Shown: one piece after another, positions 1 to 7,268 of the stretch | Numbering within the stretch: the stretch's first letter is position 1 | Layout of the letters: each line of letters opens with the position of its first letter | DNA from: Thermomicrobiales bacterium | Lineage (GTDB): Bacteria > Chloroflexota > Chloroflexia > Thermomicrobiales > UBA6265 | Reading direction: 5' to 3' | Assembly: GCA_020847015.1 (NCBI GenBank) | Contig: JADLCW010000086.1 | Location: 1-9,700, forward strand | Length of the DNA stretch: 9,700 bases | The notes under the pieces: model-generated | What the model was told of the DNA's origin: nothing | Databases searched by the model: none | What the model saw: only the letters and a program-made list of their open reading frames with translations | Position numbers and translations under genes: made by a program

Positions 1-1042
1 GATAGGCGATGTCGTTGCCGTTCGGCTGGGTCAGGCCCGTGCCGCGATAGTCGGCGAAGCGGCCGTCGCGGAAGAGGCCGGTTTCATCCGGGCGCTCGTT
101 GGCCAGCGGGCCGCCGACGTCGCCGAGGGTGAAGTGGGCCACCGAGAGCGGGACCTGCAGCATGTCGCCAGTGTTCTCGTCGGTGATGGCCTGGACGCGG
201 ATGTCCGGGTTCACTTCGCCGGGACGGTTCGGGTCCGGATTGCCGGCGCCCGACCAGGCGGTGCCGACGATGAGGAGACGGTAGGGGTTGTTCGGATCCT
301 CCCAGATGCCGAACTCGTGCATGTCGCCACCCCAGCTGAAGAAGTCCGAGGTCTTGAGAACGGCGCAGGTTTCCGGATCGACCTCGTAGACGTTGAGGCC
401 GCCGTCGTCCGTCGAGATGTCGCGGGCGACGATGATGACCTGCGAGCCGTCGGCCTTGGTCATCAGGTGCGCCGCCATGATCGAATCGTCCGAGCCCGGA
501 AGCGGAACCGGGATGGTGCCGACCGAGATCGGCGCGTCGCGGACCGGGTCGTCGGCGATGCGGTAGATTTCCATCGGCCGCTCGCCGCCGCCGCCATTGG
601 CGTGGCCCATGAACAGGCACTTGCCGGAAATCGTGAGCGCGCGACCGTCGCCCTCGCCGTCGAGGTCGCCACCGCCCCAGGTCCCGGTCGCCTCGTCGAA
701 GACCGACGGGTTGAACGGCACCCAGTGGATGTCGTCGAAGTTCCGGAAGAGGCCCATCCGCTCCTGGAGGAGACGGGCGCCCCAGCGGACTTCGAGCTCG
801 GTCGCGGTCGGATCGAGCATGCCCGCTTCGTTGATGCGGCGGGTCGGGATGTTCAGGGTCATCACGTCGAAGGCGCCGGGCTGACAGCCGGCGACGTCGT
901 TGGTCTGGGCGACGCAGGTCTGCGTCACGAGGCCTACGATCGAGGTCGCCTGCGACATCGCAGGACCGCTCGACGCCAGCATGAAGCCGGCGGACGACGC
1001 GGCCAGCGCCGTCCCAGCGATCAGTTTCAGGCTAACTTTCAT
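1..1042 (-). CDS. Secreted protein, probable beta-propeller (LVIVD-like), 3' end missing
   Basis: The ATG at 1042 opens a frame with no stop to the left edge, giving 347 residues; the C-terminus lies outside the window. Residues 1-30 form a typical Sec signal peptide (Lys2 and Lys6, then a hydrophobic Ala/Leu/Gly stretch), with likely cleavage near AMSQA at 28-32. The mature part has repeated blade-like segments: a stretch reading MAAHLMTKADGS leads into strands and then GGLNVYEVDPETC, followed by DMHEFGIWEDPNNPYRLL. Such alternation of short strands with Asp/Asn/Pro turns resembles LVIVD-type beta-propellers. Residues 123-133 (GGGDLDGEGDG) look like an acidic calcium-binding loop. Early cysteines (43, 53) could pair after export. 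A purine-rich GAGGGAG lies about 10 bases before the ATG. The gene is separated from the operon upstream by 368 bp and probably has its own promoter. The existence of the gene is secure; the propeller call is inference from sequence pattern, and its substrate is unknown. Confidence 0.7.
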   Translation of the reverse strand, partial: MKVSLKLIAGTALAASSAGFMLASSGPAMSQATSIVGLVTQTCVAQTNDVAGCQPGAFDVMTLNIPTRRINEAGMLDPTATELEVRWGARLLQERMGLFRNFDDIHWVPFNPSVFDEATGTWGGGDLDGEGDGRALTISGKCLFMGHANGGGGERPMEIYRIADDPVRDAPISVGTIPVPLPGSDDSIMAAHLMTKADGSQVIIVARDISTDDGGLNVYEVDPETCAVLKTSDFFSWGGDMHEFGIWEDPNNPYRLLIVGTAWSGAGNPDPNRPGEVNPDIRVQAITDENTGDMLQVPLSVAHFTLGDVGGPLANERPDETGLFRDGRFADYRGTGLTQPNGNDIAY

Positions 1043-1214
1043 TGAGAAGAAGCTCCCTCTTGGTTCCTACGCGTGCACGCATTCGAGGCGTTCACAGCCC
1101 TCTCTTCACTCGTTCTTCTTTGTGACCCTCGCTCGGGGCAAGGTTGTCGCGGCTCCGATCGCTTTGGCATACCTTTTGCAGAGCTGCCATGCGGGAATAT
1201 CGAGCCCGGCGAGG

Positions 1215-1241
1215 CGTATAGCATTGGCCTGTCGTTGGCAA
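1215..1241 (-). promoter_or_regulatory. Candidate sigma-70-type promoter for the secreted-protein gene
   Basis: Read on the minus strand, TTGCCA (1241-1236) is followed after 15 bases by TATACG (1220-1215), with TGC just before it giving an extended -10 look. The spacer is shorter than the preferred 17 bases. It lies about 170 bases upstream of the ATG at 1042, so the leader would be long. This is a weak motif match only. Confidence 0.25.
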
Positions 1242-1339
1242 ACACGGCTCATTCATTCATGAGCATGCTCAGTAAGCTGCGCCGCCACGAAATAGCCACT
1301 TAACGGCACTCGCCCCGCCTTAAACAATTCTGTCCGATG

Positions 1340-1357
1340 GATCACGGCCGCGTGATC
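1340..1357. repeat. Perfect 7-bp inverted repeat (hairpin) after the operon
   Basis: GATCACG (1340-1346) and CGTGATC (1351-1357) are exact reverse complements around a 4-base GCCG loop. The hairpin lies about 53 bases beyond the stop of the membrane-protein gene, in the direction of its transcription. It is not followed by a real T-run (the next minus-strand bases include GAATTGTTTAA), so it is not a classic intrinsic terminator. It may act as a 3'-end stabilising hairpin, a weak terminator or a protein-binding site. Confidence 0.45.
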
Positions 1358-1410
1358 GTGGCGCAACCGGGAGCAAGCCATCGGCGCAATCCGGGGATGC
1401 GGGTTCGCCG

Positions 1411-2973
1411 CTATCCCACGATCGGCTGGGCGAGGATCCAGAGGCTGAGCGTGGTGTAGAGGATCATCAGCACGACCATCGGGATCTGGCTGACGAGGGC
1501 GGCCCGGCGCGAGCCGAAGACGCGAAGCGCCACGATATGCGCCAGAAACACCGCAACCACGTGGCCGATGATGATGATGGCGACGGCCGTGTACCAATAG
1601 ACGTAGGGGTTCATCGTCCCGAGCCGGGGCGACATCGCAGCGGTCCCGAACAGATTCCACCCCAGCGCGAACGGGTCCGACAGCGGCCGCATCACATAGG
1701 CCGACTGGAGGACGAGATACGTGAAGTAGTGCGAGACGTGATAGGCGACGGCGATCGGAACGAGCGTCAGGACGAAGGCCAGAGCAGCCCGGCCGGCCGA
1801 GACTTCACGCGCTTTTGATCCTGCTCCGCCGAAGGCGCGGGTCACCGCGACCATGATCCAGCTGCCGATGAAGAAGACGAGCGCGAAGACGACCGGGAAG
1901 AGGATCAGGATGACCGTCAGTACGATATCGCGCTCGGCGAAACCGGTGGCGTCCGAGATGCGGAACAGCGTGTCCGACAGGCCCGAGCCGAACACCTGCG
2001 TCTGGATGCTGCGGTAGAGCGGCGTCTCGATGAAGCCGTCGAACGTGACGGTCGACAGCATCAGCATCACGAAGATGAAGATCGAGACCGTTACGGCTTC
2101 GTAGGCCATCAGCCCGGCGCCGTATGGGCGGATGTCGAGCTGCCGGGGCATGATGCGGCCGTTGTCGTCGTCAGGCGCGTCGATCGGCGCGAAGCGGGCG
2201 AGGATGCCGAAGGCGATCGTGAAAGCCTCGCCGTTCCGGAGCCAGGTCTCGCGGCCGAAGACCAACATCCCCGCCCAGGTGATGAGGCTGTAGATCAGCA
2301 TCACGCGGGCGAGCGAGGCCGGGATGTCGGTCTCGCCCCACACGAGCTCGAGCCAGGCGAAGCCGGCGAAGAGGATCACTGCCGGCCACGCACCGAGCCA
2401 GCGCGGATAGGGCACGCCGAAGGTGAGGTTCGGCTGTCCGGTGAGGAGCTGCCAGCCCCGCTCGACGCCGCGATAGACCGAGCGGAGCGGGTTGATCAGC
2501 TGCCAGACATTGCCGACGAGGGCGCAGAGGAAGGCGACGCCGACCCACCAGATCACCCAGATCATCGGCACGATGATGTTGTTCAGCGATTCCTGCGTGC
2601 CGACGAAGCCGCCGATCATCGTCGTGAAGAAGACGACGACCGCTACGATCCGGATGATGGTGACGACGACCGGATGGGCGATGGCGCGGAAGAGCGCGAG
2701 GCGGAGAAGGTTGAACCGCGGATAGTCCCGCTCGCCCGCGCCCTCGCGGACGAAGATCGCCATGACGGCGAAGGAGAGGACGATCGAAAGGCCGGCGCCG
2801 GTGACCCAGAAGGACAGCGGCAGCGGCAGGTCGAAGCGCTGGCCGAAACCGTGGGCGGCGGCGGGGCCTGCGAGAAGTGCCACGCCGGCGGCGGCTGCGA
2901 CCGCCATGGCGAGCCGGCGCGCGCTCGGCAGAGCGCCTCGGCGGTCGGGACGGATGTGATGGGGGTCGGACAT
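1411..2973 (-). CDS. Polytopic membrane protein, fenitrothion-hydrolase-like family
   Basis: This 520-residue protein has about eleven hydrophobic segments (roughly residues 20-40, 53-74, 101-123, 132-155, 192-213, 221-239, 290-309, 350-377, 394-422, 458-482 and 491-516). The first looks like a cleavable signal ending GPAAA, which would leave His41 as the mature N-terminus in AHGFGQRFDLPLP. Histidines also occur within or beside late helices: YHVSHY at 411-416, and His471 and His479 in GHVVAVFLAH. From memory, this AHG-DLP start and the paired-histidine helices match membrane proteins that actinobacterial genomes label 'fenitrothion hydrolase'; that name may not reflect the real role. The ATG at 2973 was chosen because GAGGAGG sits 6 bases upstream and the signal sequence starts there. 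The frame stays open far upstream, but only as arginine-rich shadow. It is the last gene of the operon, 11 bases after the vWA gene. Metal or heme binding is inference. Confidence 0.82.
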   Translation of the reverse strand: MSDPHHIRPDRRGALPSARRLAMAVAAAAGVALLAGPAAAHGFGQRFDLPLPLSFWVTGAGLSIVLSFAVMAIFVREGAGERDYPRFNLLRLALFRAIAHPVVVTIIRIVAVVVFFTTMIGGFVGTQESLNNIIVPMIWVIWWVGVAFLCALVGNVWQLINPLRSVYRGVERGWQLLTGQPNLTFGVPYPRWLGAWPAVILFAGFAWLELVWGETDIPASLARVMLIYSLITWAGMLVFGRETWLRNGEAFTIAFGILARFAPIDAPDDDNGRIMPRQLDIRPYGAGLMAYEAVTVSIFIFVMLMLSTVTFDGFIETPLYRSIQTQVFGSGLSDTLFRISDATGFAERDIVLTVILILFPVVFALVFFIGSWIMVAVTRAFGGAGSKAREVSAGRAALAFVLTLVPIAVAYHVSHYFTYLVLQSAYVMRPLSDPFALGWNLFGTAAMSPRLGTMNPYVYWYTAVAIIIIGHVVAVFLAHIVALRVFGSRRAALVSQIPMVVLMILYTTLSLWILAQPIVG

Positions 2974-2979
2974 CTCGTT

Positions 2980-2986
2980 CCTCCTC
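2980..2986 (-). promoter_or_regulatory. Ribosome binding site overlapping the upstream stop codon
   Basis: GAGGAGG on the minus strand lies 6 bases before the ATG at 2973. It shares two bases with the TGA stop (2987-2985) of the vWA gene, reading TGAGGAGG. This near-ideal Shine-Dalgarno site fixes the start of the membrane-protein gene and suggests translational coupling. Confidence 0.85.
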
Positions 2987-5900
2987 AGAGAAGCCCCTTC
3001 GGGCCGGCCGCGAGCGTGCCGACGCCGCCGCGCCGGCGCGCGAAGCCGAGGAGGCGCGGCGCGTGGCGGAGGGTGAGGTCGAGCATGAACACGGCGAGCG
3101 CGAGCGCTGCCCAGAACCACCAGCCGTCCCGCGACGTCCATACCGGTGCGGCAGAGAACAGCGCCTCGCCCGGCGTGTAGGCCGATCCGCCGGTCGCGGC
3201 GGCGATCGCGTCGACACGCTCCGGCGCCGCGCGGCTGAAATCGAGGATGGTGGGATAGGGCAGCGCGAGCGCTGCCGTCGCTGCCGCTGCAGGAGCGGCA
3301 ACGGTCACGGTGTAGATGCCGGCATCGAGCGCGCGGAACGTTGCGGCGTAGCGCCCCTCCGGCGTCCCGACCAGCGTCAGCGGGGCGCTGCCGTCGGGGC
3401 CATCGACGGTGCCCGCCAGCGCCTCGCCCGCGACCGGCGCGCCGTCGGCGCCGACGAGATCGGCGGTCACGGTGACGAGGTCGGCGCTGCGGCCGAGCCG
3501 CACGTGGAGGCCGGCGCCTTCGGCATCCGGCAGGAAATGGCGGACGAGCTGGGCCCAGAGCCGCGGGAAGTCCGGCGCGCTGATCCAGTCGCGCGTTCCC
3601 GCACCTGCGCCATGGGTCGCAAAGGCGAGCACCTTGCCCGCGCCGTGCCGCCACGAGGCGAGGAGCGGGACGACCGTGCCGTCCTCGTCGGTGACCGTGA
3701 GGTGGACGTCGGCGCCCGGCTGCGCCGTCGTGACGACGAAGCTCCGCACCGGCGGGAGGTCGCCGATGCCGTCGAGGAACGGCACGTCGCGGTCGGCCCA
3801 TGCGACCGGCGTCGACCGGTTGCGCACCGGCGAGCCGGCAAGGAGCAGCGCCTCGCGCGCGAGGATCGCCGGGAGCGCCGAAAAATCCTCGGTCACGCTG
3901 AACGCGCCGCCACCGATATTGGCGATCTGGCGCAGGAGCGCCGCGTCGGCGCCCTGGCCGATCGCGACCGTCGAGATGGTGAGGTTGGCCGAACGGGCGC
4001 GCTGCAGGATCGGGTAGAAATCGGCGGGCTCGGCGATGCCGTCGGTAAGGAGGACGATGTGCCGGATCGCCGCCTCGGATGCGCTGATCTCCGCGATCGC
4101 CTCTTCGAGCGCCGGGAACATCGCGGTGCCGCCGCCGGCGACCATCGCGCCGATCGCATCGGCGACGTTGAGGGATTGGCTCTTGGGCCGGAGCGGCGCG
4201 ATCACATGCGCGGCGGAATCGAAGGCGACGATGCCGACTTCGGTGTTGTCGGCGAGGAGGCCGATCGCATGTGTCGTCGCGATCTTGGCAATGTCGAGCC
4301 GCGAGCCGCCGGCAGCCGCCGTCTGCATCGAGCCCGAGCGGTCGATGACGAAGACGATCGCCGATGCCGGCGCGTCGCGCGGCGTGCGGCTCGACAGCGG
4401 CGACAGGCGCTCGAACGCCGTCTGGTAGTAGCCGCCGGGCCCGAACGCGTTTTCGCCGCCGAGGAGGAGAAGGCCGCGGCCATGGTCGCGCACGGCCTCT
4501 TCGAGGAGGTCCTGCTGCACCGTATCGAGTGCGAGCGCGGGCAGGTTCATCGTGACCACGAGGTCGTAGGCGAGCCAGCCTTCGAGGTCCCACGGCGCGT
4601 CGCGCGGCAGGATCACCTCGGCCTCGAGATTCTGGATCCGGAGCGCGTCGGCGAAATAGTAACCCCACGAGGAGTCGGGCGTGATGATCGCGATCCGGGG
4701 CTGGGCATCGGCATCGACGATCGCCGTGGCGCTGTTGTTCCCCGCCACCGTGTCGCCTGCCGCGGCGACCGTGACTTCGTAGCTCGAACGTCCTTCGCCG
4801 ACGTTGGGAATGCTCGCTTCGACGCGGTTCGAGCCGGCGCCGAGCGCGATGTCCTGCGTCACGATCGGCGTACCGTCGCGAAGGATGCTGACGGTCGCGT
4901 CCATGGCGGACGCGGCGACGATCGACGCGCGGAGCGGGAAGGTATCGCCGGCGTGGACGGTCTCCGGCACCCGGAGTTCGGCGACGAGCACCTCGCCGGC
5001 CGGCATCGCTGCGGCGGGCGCCGCCTCGACGGCGATCCCGCGCTGGCGGAGCGTCGCCACGGCGGCGGAGACATCGCCGGCCGTCTCGGTGCCGTTCGAC
5101 GACAGGACGATCCGGCCGGCCCGGTCGGCCGGCAGCATGGCCGCCGCGAGCCGGAGCGCGCCCTCGAGATCCGCGCCGCCCGGGGTTCCGGCGCTGGTCG
5201 GGAAGCGCGCGCCTTCAGCGAGGTCGCCGAGCGTGCGGGTGGGATCGTCGAGCGCGACGAGGCCGATCCGGGCGCCCCCATCGGCTTCGAGCGGGTCGAG
5301 CGCGAGGTCGCGGATCGTGGCGTCGCTGCCGACCACGACGACGTCTTCCGGCCGCTCCCGCGCCGGCAGCGCGACGTTGAGCACGGCCAGCAGCGTCAGG
5401 AACACCGTGACGACGCGGAGGAACAGGAGCAATCGATAGCGCCCGGCGAGCGGGTTCCGCGGCGCGAGCGCCTGCGCCGTGAGGAAACGTTCGGCGCCGC
5501 GGCCGGCAAGGAAGCCTTCGACGAGGAGGAGAACGAGGACGGCGGCGAGCAGCCACCACCACAGCTCGCGGGTCCAGCTCGTCCCGGCAATGCGGACGGC
5601 GTCGCCTTCCAGCACCGGCGCGAGACTCTCACCGCCCGCAGCGTTCACCGCGACGAAGGAAGCGCCCCCGCCGACGGCGTAGACGCCGGCATGGAGCGCC
5701 ACGACGCCCGTCGCCGCCGGCGTGATCGCCGCGCCGCCGGCGAGCGGCGTCACCGCCGCGCCGCCATACCGCGCCTCGACCGGGCAGGCGACACCGACGG
5801 TGCACGATGCGGCGACGGCGCCGGGCGCGATGCCGAGCCAGCCGATGACGTTGCGGAGGAAGAGCGGGAAGGCGGCCGTCCGCGTCCACGCATCGCCGGC

Positions 5901-7268
5901 GAGGTCGGCGGCGAGCCACATCTCGCGCCCCGTCGCGGTCATCCGCGCCTGGAGGAGCGGCGCAAGGCCGGATTCGACGATGATTGCGGCCGCCGGAAGG
6001 CTCGGCACGATGAACGCCGCCCGCGGCAGGAAATCGCCCCAGTCGATGTCGGCGGAGAGCGCATGGTCGTCGCGCCAGCGGCTCGCCTCGACGGCGCCTG
6101 CGGCGACCGGCGCATCGCCGCCCGCGGGGTGCCCGGCGCCGAGCCAGAGGACGTTGGTGGCAGGCCGTCCGGCAACGGTGACGCCGTCGACGATGACGAG
6201 GTCGTAGGCGTCGGCATCGGCCGGCAGCGTCGCGGCGGCAAAAAGCGTCACGCCGTCGATCGCCGACAGGGCGGCGTCGAGTTCCGGGTTCTCGCCGCCG
6301 ACGCGAAGGACACGCACGGTCCGCGGCTCCGGCGTGACGACGAAGAACGCCGCGTCGTTTGCCGGCATCGTATCGGCCGGCAGTTCGATCGCAATCGCGC
6401 CCGCCTGCGGCAGGTTCAGATCGAAACTGAACGGCGTCCCGGCGGCGCCGGATGGGGCGACGACGATACCGGTCCAGTCGATGAACCGGGTATTGCCGTT
6501 CGCGACGAAGCGGACCGAGAGCGTCACGGGCTCGACGAACGCGCCGGCGATGGCGCCTTCGACGTGCCATTGGCCGGGCTGCCCCCCGATCGGCGCCATT
6601 TCGGCGGCGATGCCGAGATCCGCCGGCGCACTTTCCGCCACGACGTAGCGCGAGACCGGCACGTCGCCGAAGGCCAGCGTCCCCGCGCCCGCGTCGGCGC
6701 CGTCGGTGACGGCGACGATGTCGGTCGCTTCGCCGTCCCGGACGATGGAGGCGAGAAGCGCATCCGCCGCGGCCCAGTCGGCGGCGCCGTCCGTCGGCTC
6801 CAGCGCGTCGAGGATCGGCAGGACGCCGGCGCCGCGGTCCTGCCGCGCGACGACGATTTCGGGCCGCGGACCGGCGAGGATGACCGACATCCGGTTGCCC
6901 GCCGGCAGCGCCTCCGCCTCGCGCCGGACGAAAGCGAGCGCGTCCCCGAACCGGCTGGGCCGTTCGTCCGTCGCCGTCATGCTCGCCGAAGCGTCGAGGA
7001 CGTAGACGCGATGGTGCGGCACGGGCGGCGTACCGAGGAGCGGTCGCGCCAGCGCGAACGCCGCGAGAAGGACGATCAGGAGCTGGAGGATGAGGAGGAA
7101 GGTGATCGGCGGCCGCTTCAGCGTCCGCTGCGGCGCCCGGAACTCCTGCAGCTTCCGCCACAGGAGGATGCTCGAAACCTCCACCCGGTCCCGCTTCCGG
7201 ACGTGGAGCGCGAGGACGACGAAGACGAGGCCCGCTACCGCGAGCCATGCCGGGAGGAGAAGCGTCAC
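2985..7268 (-). CDS. Fused BatA-type vWA protein and vWA/glutamine-amidotransferase-like protein
   Basis: This is a 1427-residue membrane protein. Residues 1-85 are a BatA-like N-terminus with two helices (3-21, 54-75) around a basic loop containing SSILLWRKL. A first vWA domain follows, with metal-site residues DASAS (92-96), probably Thr159, and TDG (188-190), then a Rossmann-like segment (about 315-380). Helices at 569-587 and 612-634 flank a basic loop. The second half has a CARDB-like beta domain (about 760-850), a class I glutamine-amidotransferase-like domain (about 856-955), a second vWA domain inserted around DRSGS (976-980), Thr1048 and TDG (1075-1077), a C-terminal Ig-like domain (about 1250-1325) and a last helix (1382-1400). 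Positive-inside rules place both vWA halves outside the cytoplasm. The two halves are usually separate genes; no stop, ATG or ribosome site separates them here. The GTG at 7268 is the start: GGAGG lies 4 bases upstream and it overlaps the previous stop as GTGA. vWA domains bind metal and partner proteins; the partner is unknown. Confidence 0.88.
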   Translation of the reverse strand: MTLLLPAWLAVAGLVFVVLALHVRKRDRVEVSSILLWRKLQEFRAPQRTLKRPPITFLLILQLLIVLLAAFALARPLLGTPPVPHHRVYVLDASASMTATDERPSRFGDALAFVRREAEALPAGNRMSVILAGPRPEIVVARQDRGAGVLPILDALEPTDGAADWAAADALLASIVRDGEATDIVAVTDGADAGAGTLAFGDVPVSRYVVAESAPADLGIAAEMAPIGGQPGQWHVEGAIAGAFVEPVTLSVRFVANGNTRFIDWTGIVVAPSGAAGTPFSFDLNLPQAGAIAIELPADTMPANDAAFFVVTPEPRTVRVLRVGGENPELDAALSAIDGVTLFAAATLPADADAYDLVIVDGVTVAGRPATNVLWLGAGHPAGGDAPVAAGAVEASRWRDDHALSADIDWGDFLPRAAFIVPSLPAAAIIVESGLAPLLQARMTATGREMWLAADLAGDAWTRTAAFPLFLRNVIGWLGIAPGAVAASCTVGVACPVEARYGGAAVTPLAGGAAITPAATGVVALHAGVYAVGGGASFVAVNAAGGESLAPVLEGDAVRIAGTSWTRELWWWLLAAVLVLLLVEGFLAGRGAERFLTAQALAPRNPLAGRYRLLLFLRVVTVFLTLLAVLNVALPARERPEDVVVVGSDATIRDLALDPLEADGGARIGLVALDDPTRTLGDLAEGARFPTSAGTPGGADLEGALRLAAAMLPADRAGRIVLSSNGTETAGDVSAAVATLRQRGIAVEAAPAAAMPAGEVLVAELRVPETVHAGDTFPLRASIVAASAMDATVSILRDGTPIVTQDIALGAGSNRVEASIPNVGEGRSSYEVTVAAAGDTVAGNNSATAIVDADAQPRIAIITPDSSWGYYFADALRIQNLEAEVILPRDAPWDLEGWLAYDLVVTMNLPALALDTVQQDLLEEAVRDHGRGLLLLGGENAFGPGGYYQTAFERLSPLSSRTPRDAPASAIVFVIDRSGSMQTAAAGGSRLDIAKIATTHAIGLLADNTEVGIVAFDSAAHVIAPLRPKSQSLNVADAIGAMVAGGGTAMFPALEEAIAEISASEAAIRHIVLLTDGIAEPADFYPILQRARSANLTISTVAIGQGADAALLRQIANIGGGAFSVTEDFSALPAILAREALLLAGSPVRNRSTPVAWADRDVPFLDGIGDLPPVRSFVVTTAQPGADVHLTVTDEDGTVVPLLASWRHGAGKVLAFATHGAGAGTRDWISAPDFPRLWAQLVRHFLPDAEGAGLHVRLGRSADLVTVTADLVGADGAPVAGEALAGTVDGPDGSAPLTLVGTPEGRYAATFRALDAGIYTVTVAAPAAAATAALALPYPTILDFSRAAPERVDAIAAATGGSAYTPGEALFSAAPVWTSRDGWWFWAALALAVFMLDLTLRHAPRLLGFARRRGGVGTLAAGPKGLL

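Larger units (their letters stand above)
1043..1410. other. Gene-free intergenic region between operon end and secreted-protein gene
   Basis: This 368-bp stretch lies downstream of the membrane-protein stop codon and upstream of the secreted-protein start, both on the minus strand. It is visibly richer in A and T than the genes around it. Short open frames cross it on both strands, but none has a good ribosome binding site or protein-like composition. It holds a hairpin near the operon end (1340-1357), a weak promoter candidate (1215-1241), and a long purine/pyrimidine-biased leader before the ATG at 1042. No RNA gene or known riboswitch was recognised. Confidence 0.6.

Noticed and set aside
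134..1045. Plus-strand open frame of about 300 codons opposite the left-edge gene
   Set aside because: The minus strand has a signal peptide and protein-like strands throughout, whereas the plus frame is compositionally a shadow and has no ribosome site.
1039..1303. Short open frames in the intergenic region on both strands
   Set aside because: They lack ribosome sites and recognisable composition, and they overlap one another and the start of the left-edge gene.
1340..1380. Intrinsic terminator for the operon
   Set aside because: The stem is only 7 bp and no T-run follows it on the minus strand, so only a hairpin is claimed.
2974..4668. In-frame extension of the membrane-protein gene far upstream of 2973
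   Set aside because: The added sequence is arginine- and proline-rich and overlaps the well-supported second vWA region in another frame. The strong ribosome site and signal sequence place the start at 2973.
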